A stretch of DNA of 64,000 nucleotides from Charina bottae (GCA_023362775.1 JALMGJ010000004.1:85081298-85145297); one strand, 5' to 3'; counted from the first letter of the stretch, positions 9,179 to 21,200 are shown. The notes: generated by a model not told the origin, from the letters alone. A program made the numbers and translations.

Positions 9179-9424
9179 AACTGCCCCAGCAGGTTATAGC
9201 TGAGATATAAGACTAAATAACCTAGCAATTCGAAAGCATGCAAATACAAGTAGATAAATAGGTACCACTTCAGTGGGATGGTAACAGCGTTCCGCGCATG
9301 TCATGCTGGCCACATGACCGTGGAAGCATCTTTGGACAATGCTTGCTCTTCGGCTAACAAACGAAGATGAGCACCGGCCCCTAGAGTCGGACACAACTGT
9401 GTGGGGGAAACTTTACCTTTTCCT
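9179..9424 (+). mobile_element. Sauria-type SINE, 5'-truncated, plus strand
   Basis: It begins within the CTGCCCCAGC segment, then reads CCTAGCAATTCGAAAGCATG, GTAACAGCGTTCCGCG and CCACATGACCGTGGAAGC, ending in the BovB-like tail and TTTACCTTTT. The tRNA-like head is missing. It is inverted relative to the copy at 9033-9154, giving a pair of arms of about 115 bp. Confidence 0.85.
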
Positions 9425-11599
9425 TGCTGGAGAAAGAGAAGGAGACGACAATCTACTCCAAAATTCTGCCAAGAAAACTAAATGGATATTCACAATTGAG
9501 GCAATGTCAACACAATGGCAGAAAATTGTGCAAGTATTAATAGTACTGATGTTTATGATGTGGCTGGATTAAGGTGAAAAATGTATATAGCAGCTGATGT
9601 GTTCAGAGGCAAAATGGAAAGTTCAGTGGTGCAAAAATATGTATACCAATGGTATATGGATTGCCAGAACCATGAACCCTGGCAAAGTTGATATTGCCAG
9701 ACTAGAATTGTCAAAAAGTGATCATTCTGGCAATCATTAATCTGACATGACTGGAATGGGTCACTTCACCTCAGAGAAACATTAGATCTTCTACTGTGAA
9801 CAAGAAAATAATACAAGAAATGGAGTAGCCATTATTAATGAAAGGTGTTAAAGTCATATACAGTTCAAAAAAGATAGAATTATCTACCCAATAAATATTC
9901 TATACTCCATATATACTATGTATATACTCTAACCACAGCAGCAGTGAAAACGTAAGTTGAATCTCTTTATGGCAACTTGTCCTCTTCTCCCCAAATGTCA
10001 TAATTCCTAATTAAACAAAGTAAAATAGCACCTGGAATAACAGAAAAAAAAGCCATGATGGACAAAACAAAGCAGGATCAGACTGATATAGTGCTGCCAA
10101 GAAAATTAGACATTATAGCAAATACCTTCAACAAAGTCACATGTACTTCTACAAATTGACAATACAGAAATCAAATTGACCAAATACTTTGCAGGCAAAG
10201 ATGGGGAAGTTCTATTCAGTCAGCAAAAATAAGTGTGTGCTGACTCCTGTTCAGATCACAAAGTTTTTGTTGTAAAATTACAACATAAAACAAAGAAAAC
10301 AAAATAATTAAAACAACAAAAAATTACCTCAGCAGTATTTCATCAGATTATGTGGTGAAGATAAAGAATATTGTTAATGCATGAGATTTGATAGAGGACT
10401 CGTAGAACTCCAGACTGGAATTTGTGACATCATTATAAATATTCTGATATGCAAAAATTAAAAATAAGTGAAAAGGCTGTCTGATATACTGAAAATAACT
10501 GAAGAAAGGCAGAAAGCAAAAGGCAACAGAGACATAAAAAATTGCCAAACTAAATGTTGAGTTCCAAATATAAACAACGTGTTAAAACAAGTCATATAAA
10601 AATGAGGATAACAATTAAATGGGAAAGACAAAAGTTTGATTTAAGCAAATTACATACATCAAGGGAAACTTTTATGCAAGTATGGGCATGATAAAAGACA
10701 AAGAAGGCAAAGATCTACTGGGGAAAGTAGTTATAAAAATGAGATGGCATGAATATGTATAAAAAGTTTAACATTCAAATTGATGATATATACAAAGATT
10801 TGATCACAATACTAATGCCTGATAATCTGAAAACTAAAGTGAGACCAAGAAAATACTGCTAACAATGAAGTTATAGGAACTGATGAAATACCAGTACAAC
10901 AATCCTACAGTACGATGCAGTTAAAGCGCTACTTGCAGTGTGTAAGCAGGTATGGGAAATCCAAGAGAAGCCAAGGGACTGGACAAAACCAATTTATATT
11001 CCAATATCAAAAAAAGAGCAGTGCAAAATTCTCAAACAACTGAACAACTAGAGTTATCTCACATGCTAGTCAGATAATGCTCACAAATTTTCAGTAGTTC
11101 AATAGTAATGGAAAAAGAACTGCCAGATGCAGAAGCTGTATTCAGAAGAGACAGGCTCTCCCACAGATAATGGAAACAGATAATAGAAAATGAAAGATTT
11201 CTAACATCTGATTAACAATGGAAAAGGAAAGATGTCTATTTTTTTCTTCATATACTAAGGCTTTGGACAAGACAGAACATAACATAACATATAGTGGATA
11301 TCCATTAAAAATGTGGGTACACAGGACCACCTTACAGTATCTGCCTATTGAAGGAATTGCATGATGGCCAGGTAGCAATGGTTAGAATGGAATATGGTGC
11401 AACCAAACAGTTTAAAATTTGGAGTGTGCTAAAAATGCATAGTCCCACTTTATTTAATTTGTAAGCAGACTATATAAGAAATACTGGAATATTAAAAAAT
11501 TGGAATTAAATTACTGGTAGAAGCATCAATGACCTCAGATAACCTGTTAATACCATGTCCATGGCTGGACGTGAGGAGGATGGTGATTGTGATTGTGAT

Positions 11600-12268
11600 T
11601 GTTATTGCTATTATTATTAGATTAAATTAGATATAGCTGCCCACTCCAGTGGACTCTGGGTGGGTTACAAATATAATACTAATTGAAACAACTAAAAACA
11701 TAAACGTGGGGGGAGGGGGGGAACAGTTCCTCTTGGGGATGGCTGGTGCCATAGGGCCCTTTTAAACATCCAAACATCATACCACCGCATCTTGGATTTT
11801 TATATTTAATTTTAATATATTAGAGTGTTTTATTGGGTTGTTTTAATTGTCGGATTTTAATTTTTGTGTTTTGTAAACCGCCCAGAGTTCCCTTGCGGGG
11901 AGATGGAGCGGTATATAAATTGAAACATAAATAAATAAATAAATAAATAAACAAAACAAAAGAAGACAGTCCAGAATAAAAACAAGCATTAAAACCAAGC
12001 ACAAAGCCCTCCCCTCCCCCCCACACACATTAACCCCAGGCCTGGGACCAAAGCCAGGTTTTAAGAGCTTTATGGAACCCTAGGAGAGAGGGCTCTGTCC
12101 GTATCTCTGTTCCAGAGGGTGGGGGCCTCAACATGCATCCTAAGTGTCATAATTGAAGGGACCTGGAGCACACCAACTCTGCCCAAATGTACCAGGTGGG
12201 CAGAAACAATGGGGGAAAAGGTGGTCCTTCAGGTAACCAGATGTAGGGAATCTCTTGCTGAATTTTTT
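11600..12268 (-). mobile_element. L2-like LINE 3' end, minus strand, inserted in the old BovB
   Basis: The segment starts with an antisense L2/CR1 tail (GCTGCCCACTCCAGTGGACT and GGGTTACAA) and continues after a nested plus-strand tail into antisense 3' coding/UTR sequence near 12000-12250 (CCAGGCCTGGGACCAAAGCC, AGAGCTTTATGGAACCC). It interrupts the decayed BovB, so it is younger than that copy. Confidence 0.6.
11722..11960 (+). mobile_element. L2-like LINE 3' tail, plus strand, nested
   Basis: It ends in GTAAACCGCCCAGAGTTCCC, GGCGGTATATAAATT-like wording and a (AAAT)n/(AATA)n tail, the hallmark of L2-type 3' ends in squamates. It sits inside the minus-strand L2 fragment. Its left limit is approximate. 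Confidence 0.65.
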
Positions 12269-12562
12269 AAAAATGCCAACGCCAGTCTGTTACTTAATAT
12301 TATAACAAAATAAAATAAAACTAAGATTACGTCAAAAAGCATGCCAACCCCATGCAGATAGGTGGGGTAGAAGTTGAAGTAGTAGTAGATTTTATTTTCC
12401 TATAGACTTCCTAAAATATGTCACAGGGATGGTGGCTGTAACCATGAAAAAAAGAAGTTTCTGAGAAAGTCTATGGCATATCTATCCAAAATATTAAAGT
12501 GTAGATACATTAAAGTTATATATTATCGAGGCATGGTCTTTCCAGTTGTAACATACTATATG

Positions 12563-13311
12563 GGTTAATTAATATTACTTACTAGGTGTTCTTTCTTCTG
12601 TGACTTCAAAAATTTGAGTTGCATCACAGTGAAGCAAGTAAGCCATAGAAAAACTGTGGTCATGCAGTTTAGACATCTTGAAAAAAAATGTATAAACAAC
12701 CAATAATATATTTTGGAGTACTTCCACCCCATTCTGGATAAAATGACAGTAGATGTCTCTAGAAAAGCTAGCATAAAAAAAAACCTGTACAAGAGCAGTC
12801 TTTATTGCGGTCATTAACCAGCACAAGGAAAAAACTACAAATTGGGAAGCACATTTCATTACTTTACTGCAGGAAATCTTGACTTAGCATTATAACTTAG
12901 CAATAACTTTTATAAACATACATGCTATGTGCATGATGTTTAATGAAGACATCATAGCCGATGCAAGATGTGGACTAAAGGGAAGAATGAAGAAATCAGC
13001 TACTCTCAGCAGTCTCTAGCAGATAGTAGTGGTGAGAACAAAAGGTCTGTAGGAAAATGAGTGTGCACATGTGTGAGTGTGTTCTACAGTCAGCAATATC
13101 ACCTCTATCTATTTCAAGTCATTATATTTGAAAGCCCACAAGAGTCTAGGACAGGCATGCAGAACATACAGCCCACAGGCCACATGCAGCCCGTCAAGCA
13201 GTACCGGTGTTTTTTCAAAAGTCACTGTCCCAAAGACGTGCTGCTGAGCACATCCAATGCCTCCAGGCCTCATCACCGCAGCCAGCTCCAGCATTGCTGA
13301 AATCTACCTGA
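12563..13311. other. Mostly unrecognised; weak hAT-like patch
   Basis: No gene seen. Around 13150-13205 the wording CAGCCCACAGGCCACATGCAGCCCG resembles hAT internal sequence on the minus strand, but there are no termini, so I give it little weight. Confidence 0.35.
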
Positions 13312-13542
13312 GACCCAGTTTGGTGTAGTGGTTAAGGCAATGGGCTAGAAACCAGGAGATTGAGAGTTCTAGTTCCACCTTAGGCACAAAGCCAGCTGGG
13401 TGACCTTGGGCCAGTCACTTTCTCTCATCGCTAGGAAGGAGGCGATGGCAAACCACTTCTGAACAAAACTTGCCAAGAAAACTGCAGGGACTTGTTCAGG
13501 CAGTCTCCGAGAATTGGACACAATTGAATGGATAAAAAAAAA
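13312..13542 (+). mobile_element. tRNA-derived SINE with BovB-like tail
   Basis: The head has A-box-like TGGTGTAGTGGTTAAGG and B-box-like AGTTCTAGTTCC, then the body CTGGGTGACCTTGGGCCAGTC and GCAATGG/GCGATGGCAAACCACTTCTG. The 3' end (GAATTGGACACAATTGAATG) is a diverged form of the BovB tail, followed by an A-run. A minus-strand relative lies at 42097-42332. Confidence 0.8.
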
Positions 13543-13604
13543 GAATCACCACATACAACTTGTAATGTTTTTGAAATATGAGTTAACCTAACCATAACCC
13601 TGAC

Positions 13605-15350
13605 AAGATGTTAGCCAAATTCTTTGTTTTAATAGTAATTTTATTAAAAATTACAATTACAACAATAAAAACTAATACAAACTTTAAAAAAAGAATAAAA
13701 AGAAAAAATGGAAGGTACAGAAAAAAAGAAAAAAGAAATAAAAATAGAAAAGAAAAAATAGGAATATAGTAAAAAGAAAAGAAAACAAATATATAAGGAA
13801 GTGACTTCCCCTTCATCACAATTAGTATAAACAATTACAGTATAGTAGCTTCTACCCTTTTCTTAAAATAAAACAAATGATCTCCCCATATCCCATCTCT
13901 TATCTATAAACAAATCCTCAAAGCCCCATCATTTCAGTCCTGATGTCAGCAAAAGTCCATTAAGCGTTACTTGAAATAACATGTCTATTTTAACCTTCAT
14001 CAAATAATCCAACTCTATATTCCTTTTACTTCTAACAATCTTGATCTTTAGTCCCTTCAAATAAGGTCCTAGAACTTGATTTCTTTTCATTTTTATTTTG
14101 TCCCTTCTCACAAATTTCTTCTTTAACAAGCCTCTTTTGTAAATCCAGTATAGGAAAATTATCCAGGTCACTCTCTTGATTGATTATTTGTATATCCCTT
14201 TTAATTATGAAGATATCAGCTGGTTTCTTTTGTATGTCCAGTGTAACATATTTTTCCATGCCATTCTTGTAGCCTGTCATTTTTAAATCCACTTTCAGAT
14301 CAGTCTCAATCTTGTCAGGTAAAATTTGTTCTTCTTCCATAACATCTTTTAGACAGTCTATCTATAGAGGCATACAGTCTTAAAATTAATTTCTGGGTCC
14401 ATTGTTCAAAAATATCATTCAATATGTCCAATGTTAAAATATTTTGCTTTATTCTGTATTAGTAAGTCAATTTTAAGTGTTCTTCTCCTTTAATTGTAAT
14501 CTTTAGTTCCTTCTATTTCCCTCCATTGTCCAACCTTCAAAGTCTCATCCTATCATTTTTTTTAAAGAGAATTCAAAACAAAAGCATTTTCCTGCAGGAA
14601 GGATTCTTACGATTAATTTCAAAATCTTATTTCAAAATTATCTGGACCATTAGTCCATTTGTAACTTTCTATAATCAAAGTTCTAATCACCATTTTGCTG
14701 TTTATTCCAAAAAATAAAAATTAAATCCTTAAATTTGCATTTAAAACTCTTTTGCTAAGGATGGAAGGAAACTCATCCAGTGCTGTGAAACTTGTCAATC
14801 CAAAAGTTCCTAATACTTGAAAAGCAGTTAACAAGCTGTTTCCAAAAGTGATTACAAAAGGAAGTATGTGAACCCAGTGTCCTTTCAAACGTTCTGACCT
14901 TGGTTTGAGCAGGATAACTATTCCCTCATCTCCCACAGTTCTAAACCTGCCAGAGACCACTATCTTGCAGCCTCCTCCCAAGGAGCAACTGCCTGGAGCA
15001 CCTGAGGGTGATCTCAAGTCCTCTCCTTGTCCAGAGAGAAATTATCAAAGAGCCAGTCTACTTGCCAGCTCTTCATTCCATCGCAGTTGTCAGCTCTGCT
15101 TTTCACGGAGCTGTCTTCAGTCCGCCATTTCTTCCTTGGAAGTCTGTGAAATTTTGGCCAAATCTAATTCCTTACTGACTTCCTTTCAGAGTCTCTCTTT
15201 TGATCCACGTTGTTGTCATTATTGTTGCTGTTGTTGTTTTACAAACACGTCGCAACAGGCAACTGAGATTATACCTTCCACTCTCCTAAAGCTGAAGATA
15301 ATGGAATATTTCATGAAAGAACAAGTATTCCTTAATTTTTTTTAAAGTCC
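13605..15350 (-). mobile_element. L1-derived element, apparently internally deleted
   Basis: On the minus strand the right part (15350-14720) is GC-richer and resembles an L1-type leader, with CTTCCAAGGAAGAAATGGCG and CAACAACAACAGCAACAA wording. It passes into short lysine/isoleucine-rich frames (14340-14032 and 14171-13929), then a 3' UTR (13830-13605) with a C/T-rich tract and TTTTTAATAAAATTA end like the other L1 3' UTRs here. No endonuclease or reverse-transcriptase sequence is present, and 1.75 kb is too short for L1. I infer an internally deleted or non-autonomous L1 derivative. Family assignment of the leader is tentative. Confidence 0.45.
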
Positions 15351-15446
15351 AATTTATTTTAAAGTATCTTCTGTAGCTTTCCTGTGACTTTGCTTGTACC
15401 ACCATTTTAATTACAAAATAACTAGATGCTGTACTTTCTCCATGAT

Positions 15447-15518
15447 AATGAATAACATGCCTTGACATTCTCACTTAAATTCAATCAGTTTCAGATTTTG
15501 AATATACAGTAGGCAGCA
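15447..15518 (+). repeat. 72 bp inverted repeat, left arm
   Basis: Pairs with 16205-16276 with a single mismatch. It starts AATGAATAACATG and ends AGGCAGCA at its inner edge. Confidence 0.85.
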
Positions 15519-16204
15519 TCAAGCAACATCTAGGACGGGAAAATAATTAAGCTCCAGCTCTGAACAGTATTCTTTTCCTATTCATCCTTAAAATTCATTT
15601 TTGTCTACTATATATGTGTTAAAATATATCAAATATATCTCTGGAGATCATTCCAATACCTGATTTTGTTAATCTTACACCTTCTCCTTTGTAGAAGGAT
15701 CATGGTATATTTCACTTTCATTCCTTTATTTTCCCCTCATAGACTTTAGCTGCCTTTTGAGAGCAAATTTGGTGCTCAGTAATGTCTACTGACATATGCA
15801 CTGACATATATGTACTTTTTTCTTCTTATAGAAGGACAGCATTTTCCAAGTTAGTAATCACTTTCAGCCACACATATGTATGATTAAGAAAGGTACAAAG
15901 GTGTTTGCATATTATACTTTTCAATTAAACATGCAAATAGTATTAAAACTAATATGAAATCCCAAAGTCATAAACAATCACTTTTCTTTAAAATGCAATA
16001 TTAGCATTTGAACCATTATGGCTGCTGTCTTAGGCACATGTACATGAAATTCAATCTTGGTGAACATACAGAACAATGTGATCATAGCTCTGCCCTTTGT
16101 AGATTCATCTTGTCCCCTTGGCTGGTTAAAGTGGCTGGGAAAAGGGCAGCCTATAGTCTGTCTCTCTGTGAGAGGGGAAGTTCCAGCATGGTTTAAAGAA
16201 GCAC
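15519..16204. other. 686 bp between the 72 bp inverted-repeat arms
   Basis: AT-rich, no recognised coding sequence and no transposase motif. The only frames are about 60 residues and carry no family signal. Confidence 0.5.
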
Positions 16205-16276
16205 TGCTGCCTACTGTATATTCAAAATCTGAAACTGATTGAATTTAAGTGAGAATGTCAATGCATGTTATTCATT
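16205..16276 (-). repeat. 72 bp inverted repeat, right arm
   Basis: Reverse complement of 15447-15518 with one mismatch. Confidence 0.85.
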
Positions 16277-16715
16277 CAGCTCTTCTTCAATGCCTGTATT
16301 GGAGCTATTTGTGGGAAAGTTTGTATCTTCTCCCTGGGACAAATGGAAGAATGAGGTAGAACACCTGACTTGGTGTCTAAAGGCTGTTAGAGTTTGAATG
16401 GGAAAACACAGGTTCAGAGCACAAGCAAATTGGTATAGCTCTTAATTAATTAATCAGCCTGTTAATTCTAGGATAATAACAACTTTAGCTCGTGATGGGG
16501 TTATGTTCCCCTGTGGAAGGCAAGCTTACATCCTCCTAGACTCACAGCTTCTGCTGGAAGAGCATGTGGAGACCATGGCCATCTGTCCAGCTCCAGCTAG
16601 TGTGCTAGCTACAGTCTTACCTAGAACAGGAAGCAATGAAGATGGTCATTCATGCTTGATCTCTCATTTGTATTACTTTTACTTCTCTTTATATTTGGTT
16701 GCCTTTGAAGCCCTC

Positions 16716-17678
16716 TGTTCTGTTCCAACTAAAACTCGACACAGGAAGCAAAGGGTAAACAATCCTTTTATTTTCAAATATATATACAATAAGTTCATGT
16801 TGGCTGGTAGCTCACTCGCACACAGTCAGTGTGGTGTAGGTTCCCCAGTGTGGCCGGCTCAGAGCGGTCTAGGTGCGTACCTCTGCACTGAGTCAAGGCA
16901 ATATGCAGTGACGGGCATAGCATGGGAAAGAAGTCCATGTGGCAGCAAGGTGAGATCCAGGAGTGAGGTCGGCATGGCCGCAAGGCAGGGCCTGGAGTCA
17001 GAGTCCGGCATGGCAACAAGGCAAGGCATAGGAGTGAAGTCCTGCGCGGCAGCAAGACAAGGCTTGGAAGCAGGATCTGGCATGGCAACATGACGAGGCA
17101 TGGAAGAGCAGTCCTACGTGGCAGCAAGGCAAGGCTTGGAAGTGGTTTCTGGCACAGCAACAAGACGAGGCACGGAAGGGCAGTCCTGCACAGCAGCAAG
17201 ACAAGGCTTGAAAGTGGGATCCGGTGCAGCACCAAGGCAAAGGTTGGAAGCAGGCTCCGGCGCGGCAACAGGGCGAGGCTCGTAAGCGGGATCTGGGGTG
17301 GCAGCAAGGCAAGGCTCAGGTTCCTGGCCCACCTTGGCGGGGGCAGGTGTCTGCATCGGGCTGTGTGAATGGTTGTCTCCGGCAACCTGTTCTGATTTCT
17401 GCCACCTTTTAACCGTTCGATTTTCCCACCATATGTGTGTAGGGACCAATCACAGCTCTTGCTGCTCAGGCCATCTTTCCGCCCTTCTTTCTCGCACGCT
17501 GATAGGTGGCAGTGAATCCGCCCCCTGGCTTTCTCCAATCAGTGGCTTTGAATATTGCCGCCCAAAGCTCTGTGTTGCCTCATCCCCTTGTTCAATTTTC
17601 ATGCCTTCGCCACTCTTTCCCACCTTTTCAACACTCGGCTCCTCTTCCTCCACCTCAGACTCAGCCTCCATCCTGACA
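16716..17678 (-). mobile_element. Solo LTR (minus) with internal 36 bp minisatellite
   Basis: On the minus strand the unit starts TGTCAGGATGGAGGCTGAG and on the plus strand it starts TGTTCTGTTCC, so its ends are TG...CA. The 5 bp flanks are CCCTC (16711-16715) and CCCAC (17679-17683), a 4/5 duplication. CCAAT boxes (near 17448 and 17536), and an AATAAAAGG polyadenylation-like word near 16760 (minus strand), fit an LTR. Several frames of 60-250 residues are open on the minus strand because the 36 bp repeat has no stops. No gag or pol lies alongside, hence a solo LTR. A shorter relative lies at 60975-61341. Confidence 0.6.
16938..17325 (+). repeat. 36 bp minisatellite, about 11 copies
   Basis: The unit is close to GCAGCAAGGCAAGGCTTGG plus a variable GAAGCAGGATCTGGC part. 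Divergence between units is roughly 10-25% by eye. Because 36 is divisible by three, the minus strand reads as 12-residue repeats (PCLAATPDPAYE-like). Confidence 0.85.
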
Positions 17679-17890
17679 CCCACTCAGAAACTTCAACTGG
17701 TGCAAAATGCAGCATCCTATATGCTTACTGAATGGTGACAATGCTGCCTGCCATTTTATATAATACTTTTGCTATGGAAACAGTTACTGGTATATTTCTA
17801 AGTGCAGTTCAAGGTTCTAGTTATCACCTATAAAGCCCTACATGGCTCAGGGCCTACCTATCCCAGATAGATTCTGCCTGCCCAGCCTGG
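17679..17890 (+). pseudogene. L2/CR1 ORF2 C-terminal fragment
   Basis: The frame reads TQKLQLVQNAASYMLTEW and, after frameshifts, a FKVLVITYKALHGSGPTY-like stretch, the conserved end of L2-type ORF2. It is a short decayed fragment abutting the LTR. Confidence 0.65.
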
Positions 17891-18640
17891 ATTGAACAGA
17901 GAATGCCACCTCCCATCTACCAAGAAGTAAAATGGGAGGGATTATATATGCCTGATGATCTTGCAAATAGTCAACATGAGCATTAAAAACCCTATCAAGT
18001 ATTCTTGTCTTCATGATAAACATCTTAAATTTTCCTGGGAACATTTTCCTGTTCCATTTTTTTAGATAAATAAATACTGATATGAAAGTAATTTTGAGAT
18101 ATATTTTAAGATATACAGTATGTTATATATTATGTTCAACTATGGCCTGTATGCAAATATTCCATTTCCTGATGAAGTAGTAGGTTGGCAGGGAATGGCT
18201 GAAAACAGGATGTGAATATAACAATAACAAGTAACAGTAACTTTTGCACTTATGAATCCATATGTAAATAGTACATGTAGTCCTCATTTAGCAACTGCCT
18301 CGTTTAGCTACCGTCCGCAGTTATTATAGTGATGAAAAAGTAACATTATGCGCATGCTTTTCTTCAGACTGAGCTTTGCCTTGGAATTGATAACTTGCAT
18401 TAATAAAGAACACTTTTATATCTGTTAATGGCTTGTAATAAGAGTTTCTGTTTTAATGACTAAAGTATCAGAACCATCACATAGGGGTATGATGAGCACC
18501 CACCTTTTTGGCTTTTCACAAGGCAGTTAAATCTGTTATTTAATTGGTTGCTAGGTAAATTATTTTTGTGGGTTTGCTTTTAATTTTTACAAACTGCTTG
18601 GAGTCAATCACCTGGGAAGTATTTAAACATATGTTATTTG
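17891..18640. other. No gene or repeat recognised
   Basis: AT-rich sequence without interpretable features. Confidence 0.45.
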
Positions 18641-18790
18641 TTTGTTTGCATGGAGGTATATATCTGCCAGCTCCCAAGACTCAGGGTAGTTCACAATAAG
18701 TGTTCATATCACATATACATATTAATGAAAATTCACTATTTTAAAAATAATGCTTACAAGTAATATATAAGGAAAAGTATGGACAAGTAT
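18640..18790 (-). mobile_element. L2-like 3' tail fragment
   Basis: Antisense L2 tail wording (GCCAGCTCCCAAGACTCAGG, GTTCACAATAA). Confidence 0.45.
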
Positions 18791-19161
18791 TTTTACATAT
18801 CTTTTAATATCAGTTTGTTTTTTTAAAAAAAAATATCAAACTGGTCTAGAAACTAAATGTAGCAAATTTAAGACTGGAAAAATTGAATAAAACCAAAAGT
18901 AATATAAAAAAACCCCTACTCATCTTTAAAATAGAAGGCTTTTCTTAGATTTATGGAAATGCAGTCATGGAGACAGTTTTCTTTGTAATCTCTGATTTTC
19001 CTTAGGGACATTGTCATAAATTCAAGTTTTTTTTTCCTTATTGAGTAAATAGAGGTAATAACTTCCCTTATTCTTAATTATGATAAACAGATGGTCCCTC
19101 ACTTCATCTCCTTTCTTGCACCATTGTTGGCTGATCATCAATTTACAATGGTGGATATGAT
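18791..19161. other. No gene or repeat recognised
   Basis: AT-rich, with A-runs and T-runs only. Confidence 0.4.
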
Positions 19162-19204
19162 GATGGATGGATGGATGGATGGATGGATGGATGGATGGAT
19201 GGAT
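19162..19204 (+). repeat. (GATG)n microsatellite
   Basis: About 10.7 copies of GATG/GGAT, nearly perfect. Confidence 0.95.
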
Positions 19205-19289
19205 ATGCCTCTCTCCTTAACATTTCCCTTTTGTATACACACAGATGCCCATTTATTGTTGCTGATCAAGATAATGGTGGCAAAGAATT

Positions 19290-19445
19290 AACATTAAGCC
19301 CTGGAAAATTTTACTAAGACCATCTTGGATTTTATATTTTATACTGAAACTTTTATGCTTTTCATTCATTGTAAACCACCCAGAGTCATTGTTACATAAG
19401 ATGGGTGGTGAATAAATATGATAAATAAATAAAATAAATAAACAA
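19290..19445 (+). mobile_element. L2-like 3' tail, plus strand
   Basis: GTAAACCACCCAGAGTCATTG and GATGGGTGGTGAATAAATA followed by an (AAATA)n tail give an L2-type 3' end. Confidence 0.7.
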
Positions 19446-21200
19446 TGTCCAAATTTCTCCATATTTGTCAATAATATGTAACTCTGAGATGCCCAATAAG
19501 AATACATGTTTTCTGTCATCTAGTGTTTTATGGCTAAGTATCCATACATATTTTGCTTATATATTTCAGTAATGTTTTGTCCATATTCAATAAAGAAAAA
19601 GAAATCTATTTAAAATTCAACAGACACTGACATAGAAAAAAAGGTAAGGATTTTGATTCAAGAAATAGAAATATAAACTTCGAAAAGTTTTTAAAAACAA
19701 ATTTAATACAGAGTTTCAAATGGAAAGCAAAGATATTTATAGGACAGTCCTTAGGACATTATTCAGAATTAAATCCTACTGAGTTAAATGAAGCTTATTC
19801 TCAGAAAAGTATACATAGATTTTTCAGAGTTCATTTTCTAAGCTGCACCCTGAATGCAAGCAAAGTCATTTTGTGGTAAACTGCAGTTCACTTCTCTGTG
19901 AACTTTCCTTATTAGAATGGTAAATTCAAGAAGTTCATTAATTTTCCCTATTTTATAAAATACTTTTATCATAATAATTCACTGTAGAGAAAGACAGATC
20001 AAACATGATTTGGTATTTGCTTTAGCATTACTCCACCTACTGGATTTGTTCAATACTATGCTCTTACCATTTATTAGTAATAACAATCTGTATTTAAAAC
20101 AGCTGTATACTCTAAATAAATGGTTATGGAATAATATACTGTGGGTGTCTTTTGCAATAGGTAACTATGTAACATTGCTTTTGTGTGAGAGAATACATGC
20201 GAAGAGCCTTTTTGTGTGTAGTGCAATAGGAAACAGGAATTGAGGAGAAAGGGAAAAAATAGGCTTAGCACACCATTTGTAACTCTCATATCTCACAAGA
20301 TTACAGCACAAAATTTGGCAGCAAAATGGCCAAATTCTGGCAATGCAGTTTTCAGTAAAAATAGTAAAAGAAATGTGGAAACCGAAATGCAAGGCTTCTA
20401 TGAGCTCTCATATCCACACTTAAAGTTTCTCAACTCCTCTTCCCCAATCCATAGAGAAATGTCCCCATTTTTTTAGATCCCTTCAGGAGAGTGAATCACG
20501 TAAGGCCTAATATTGTCATAGACAAATTCAGTGGTTCTTCCTCATCCAAGTGCAGTATTCTGAATTGTATATCTGAACTCATACGAACCTTATGAATATT
20601 GAGAATCTTGAATAAGCCAGTTGCAAAAGCCAGATTTTTGCTATACAACCCTTGTTCTTTTCTAGTAGCATTTAGTATCTTCCTCATTACCTCACAACTA
20701 CAGTTAACATTCACTGCTTCAGTTGAGGAGAAAAAGTGTTTACCCCATCTATGTGGAAGAACTGACTTTATGAGCTATTTTTGGACAAAGTCTTTTTGAG
20801 CTTTCATGGATTAGGTTTCTTGAATAGCACTGCTGCCAAAACAAGAACAGGTTGGCATACAATGCAGTCCATATTTTGTAAATCAAGTCCCAGAGTGCTG
20901 AGGTTTCACATAGTCCAGGAAATAAATATTATGTAATGCCTATAGGCAATGCTATGCCCAAGGACATGACATGATGCTCATCAGGTTCCCTAACCCCCGC
21001 AGCTCAGCATTTTCATCTGAAGGATATCCAATCTCCCAGAAATGAGGGGTATAAAAATGAGGGGTTGAGTATGCAGTGAGGTTTGTATGTGCTTTGTGGG
21101 CATGGTTCTTTGAGCATTGTTAGTGTGTATCATGGGGACAAAGATGTGGTTTGATAATTGAAGGCTCTTTGAATGGCAATTTGCCATTCTACCTGAGCAC
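19446..21200. other. No gene or repeat recognised
   Basis: About 1.75 kb of AT-rich DNA. The short frames show no family signal or splice context I can defend. Confidence 0.45.

Larger units (their letters stand above)
9432..12562 (+). mobile_element. Ancient decayed BovB, interrupted by L2 tails at 11580-12268
   Basis: Although heavily mutated, the plus strand aligns by eye along most of BovB: the leader (CTGCCAAGAAAACTAAATGG near 9465), the endonuclease start (near 9630), the YYCGQESLRRNG region (near 9785), the KMGMIKDKKGRDL region (near 10680), the WPQDWK and PIPKKG region (near 10970-11010), the VQAGFRRGRG region (near 11125), and motif C with the EEE stretch (near 11535-11578). It stops at about 11578 where L2 tails intervene and resumes near 12270, ending after the VMYG codons near 12562. 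Stops and indels are dense, so this is a very old copy. Confidence 0.8.

Noticed and set aside
16795..17538. 247-residue minus-strand frame rich in Leu, Pro and Cys
   Set aside because: It is one of several phases left open by the stop-free 36 bp minisatellite in an LTR.
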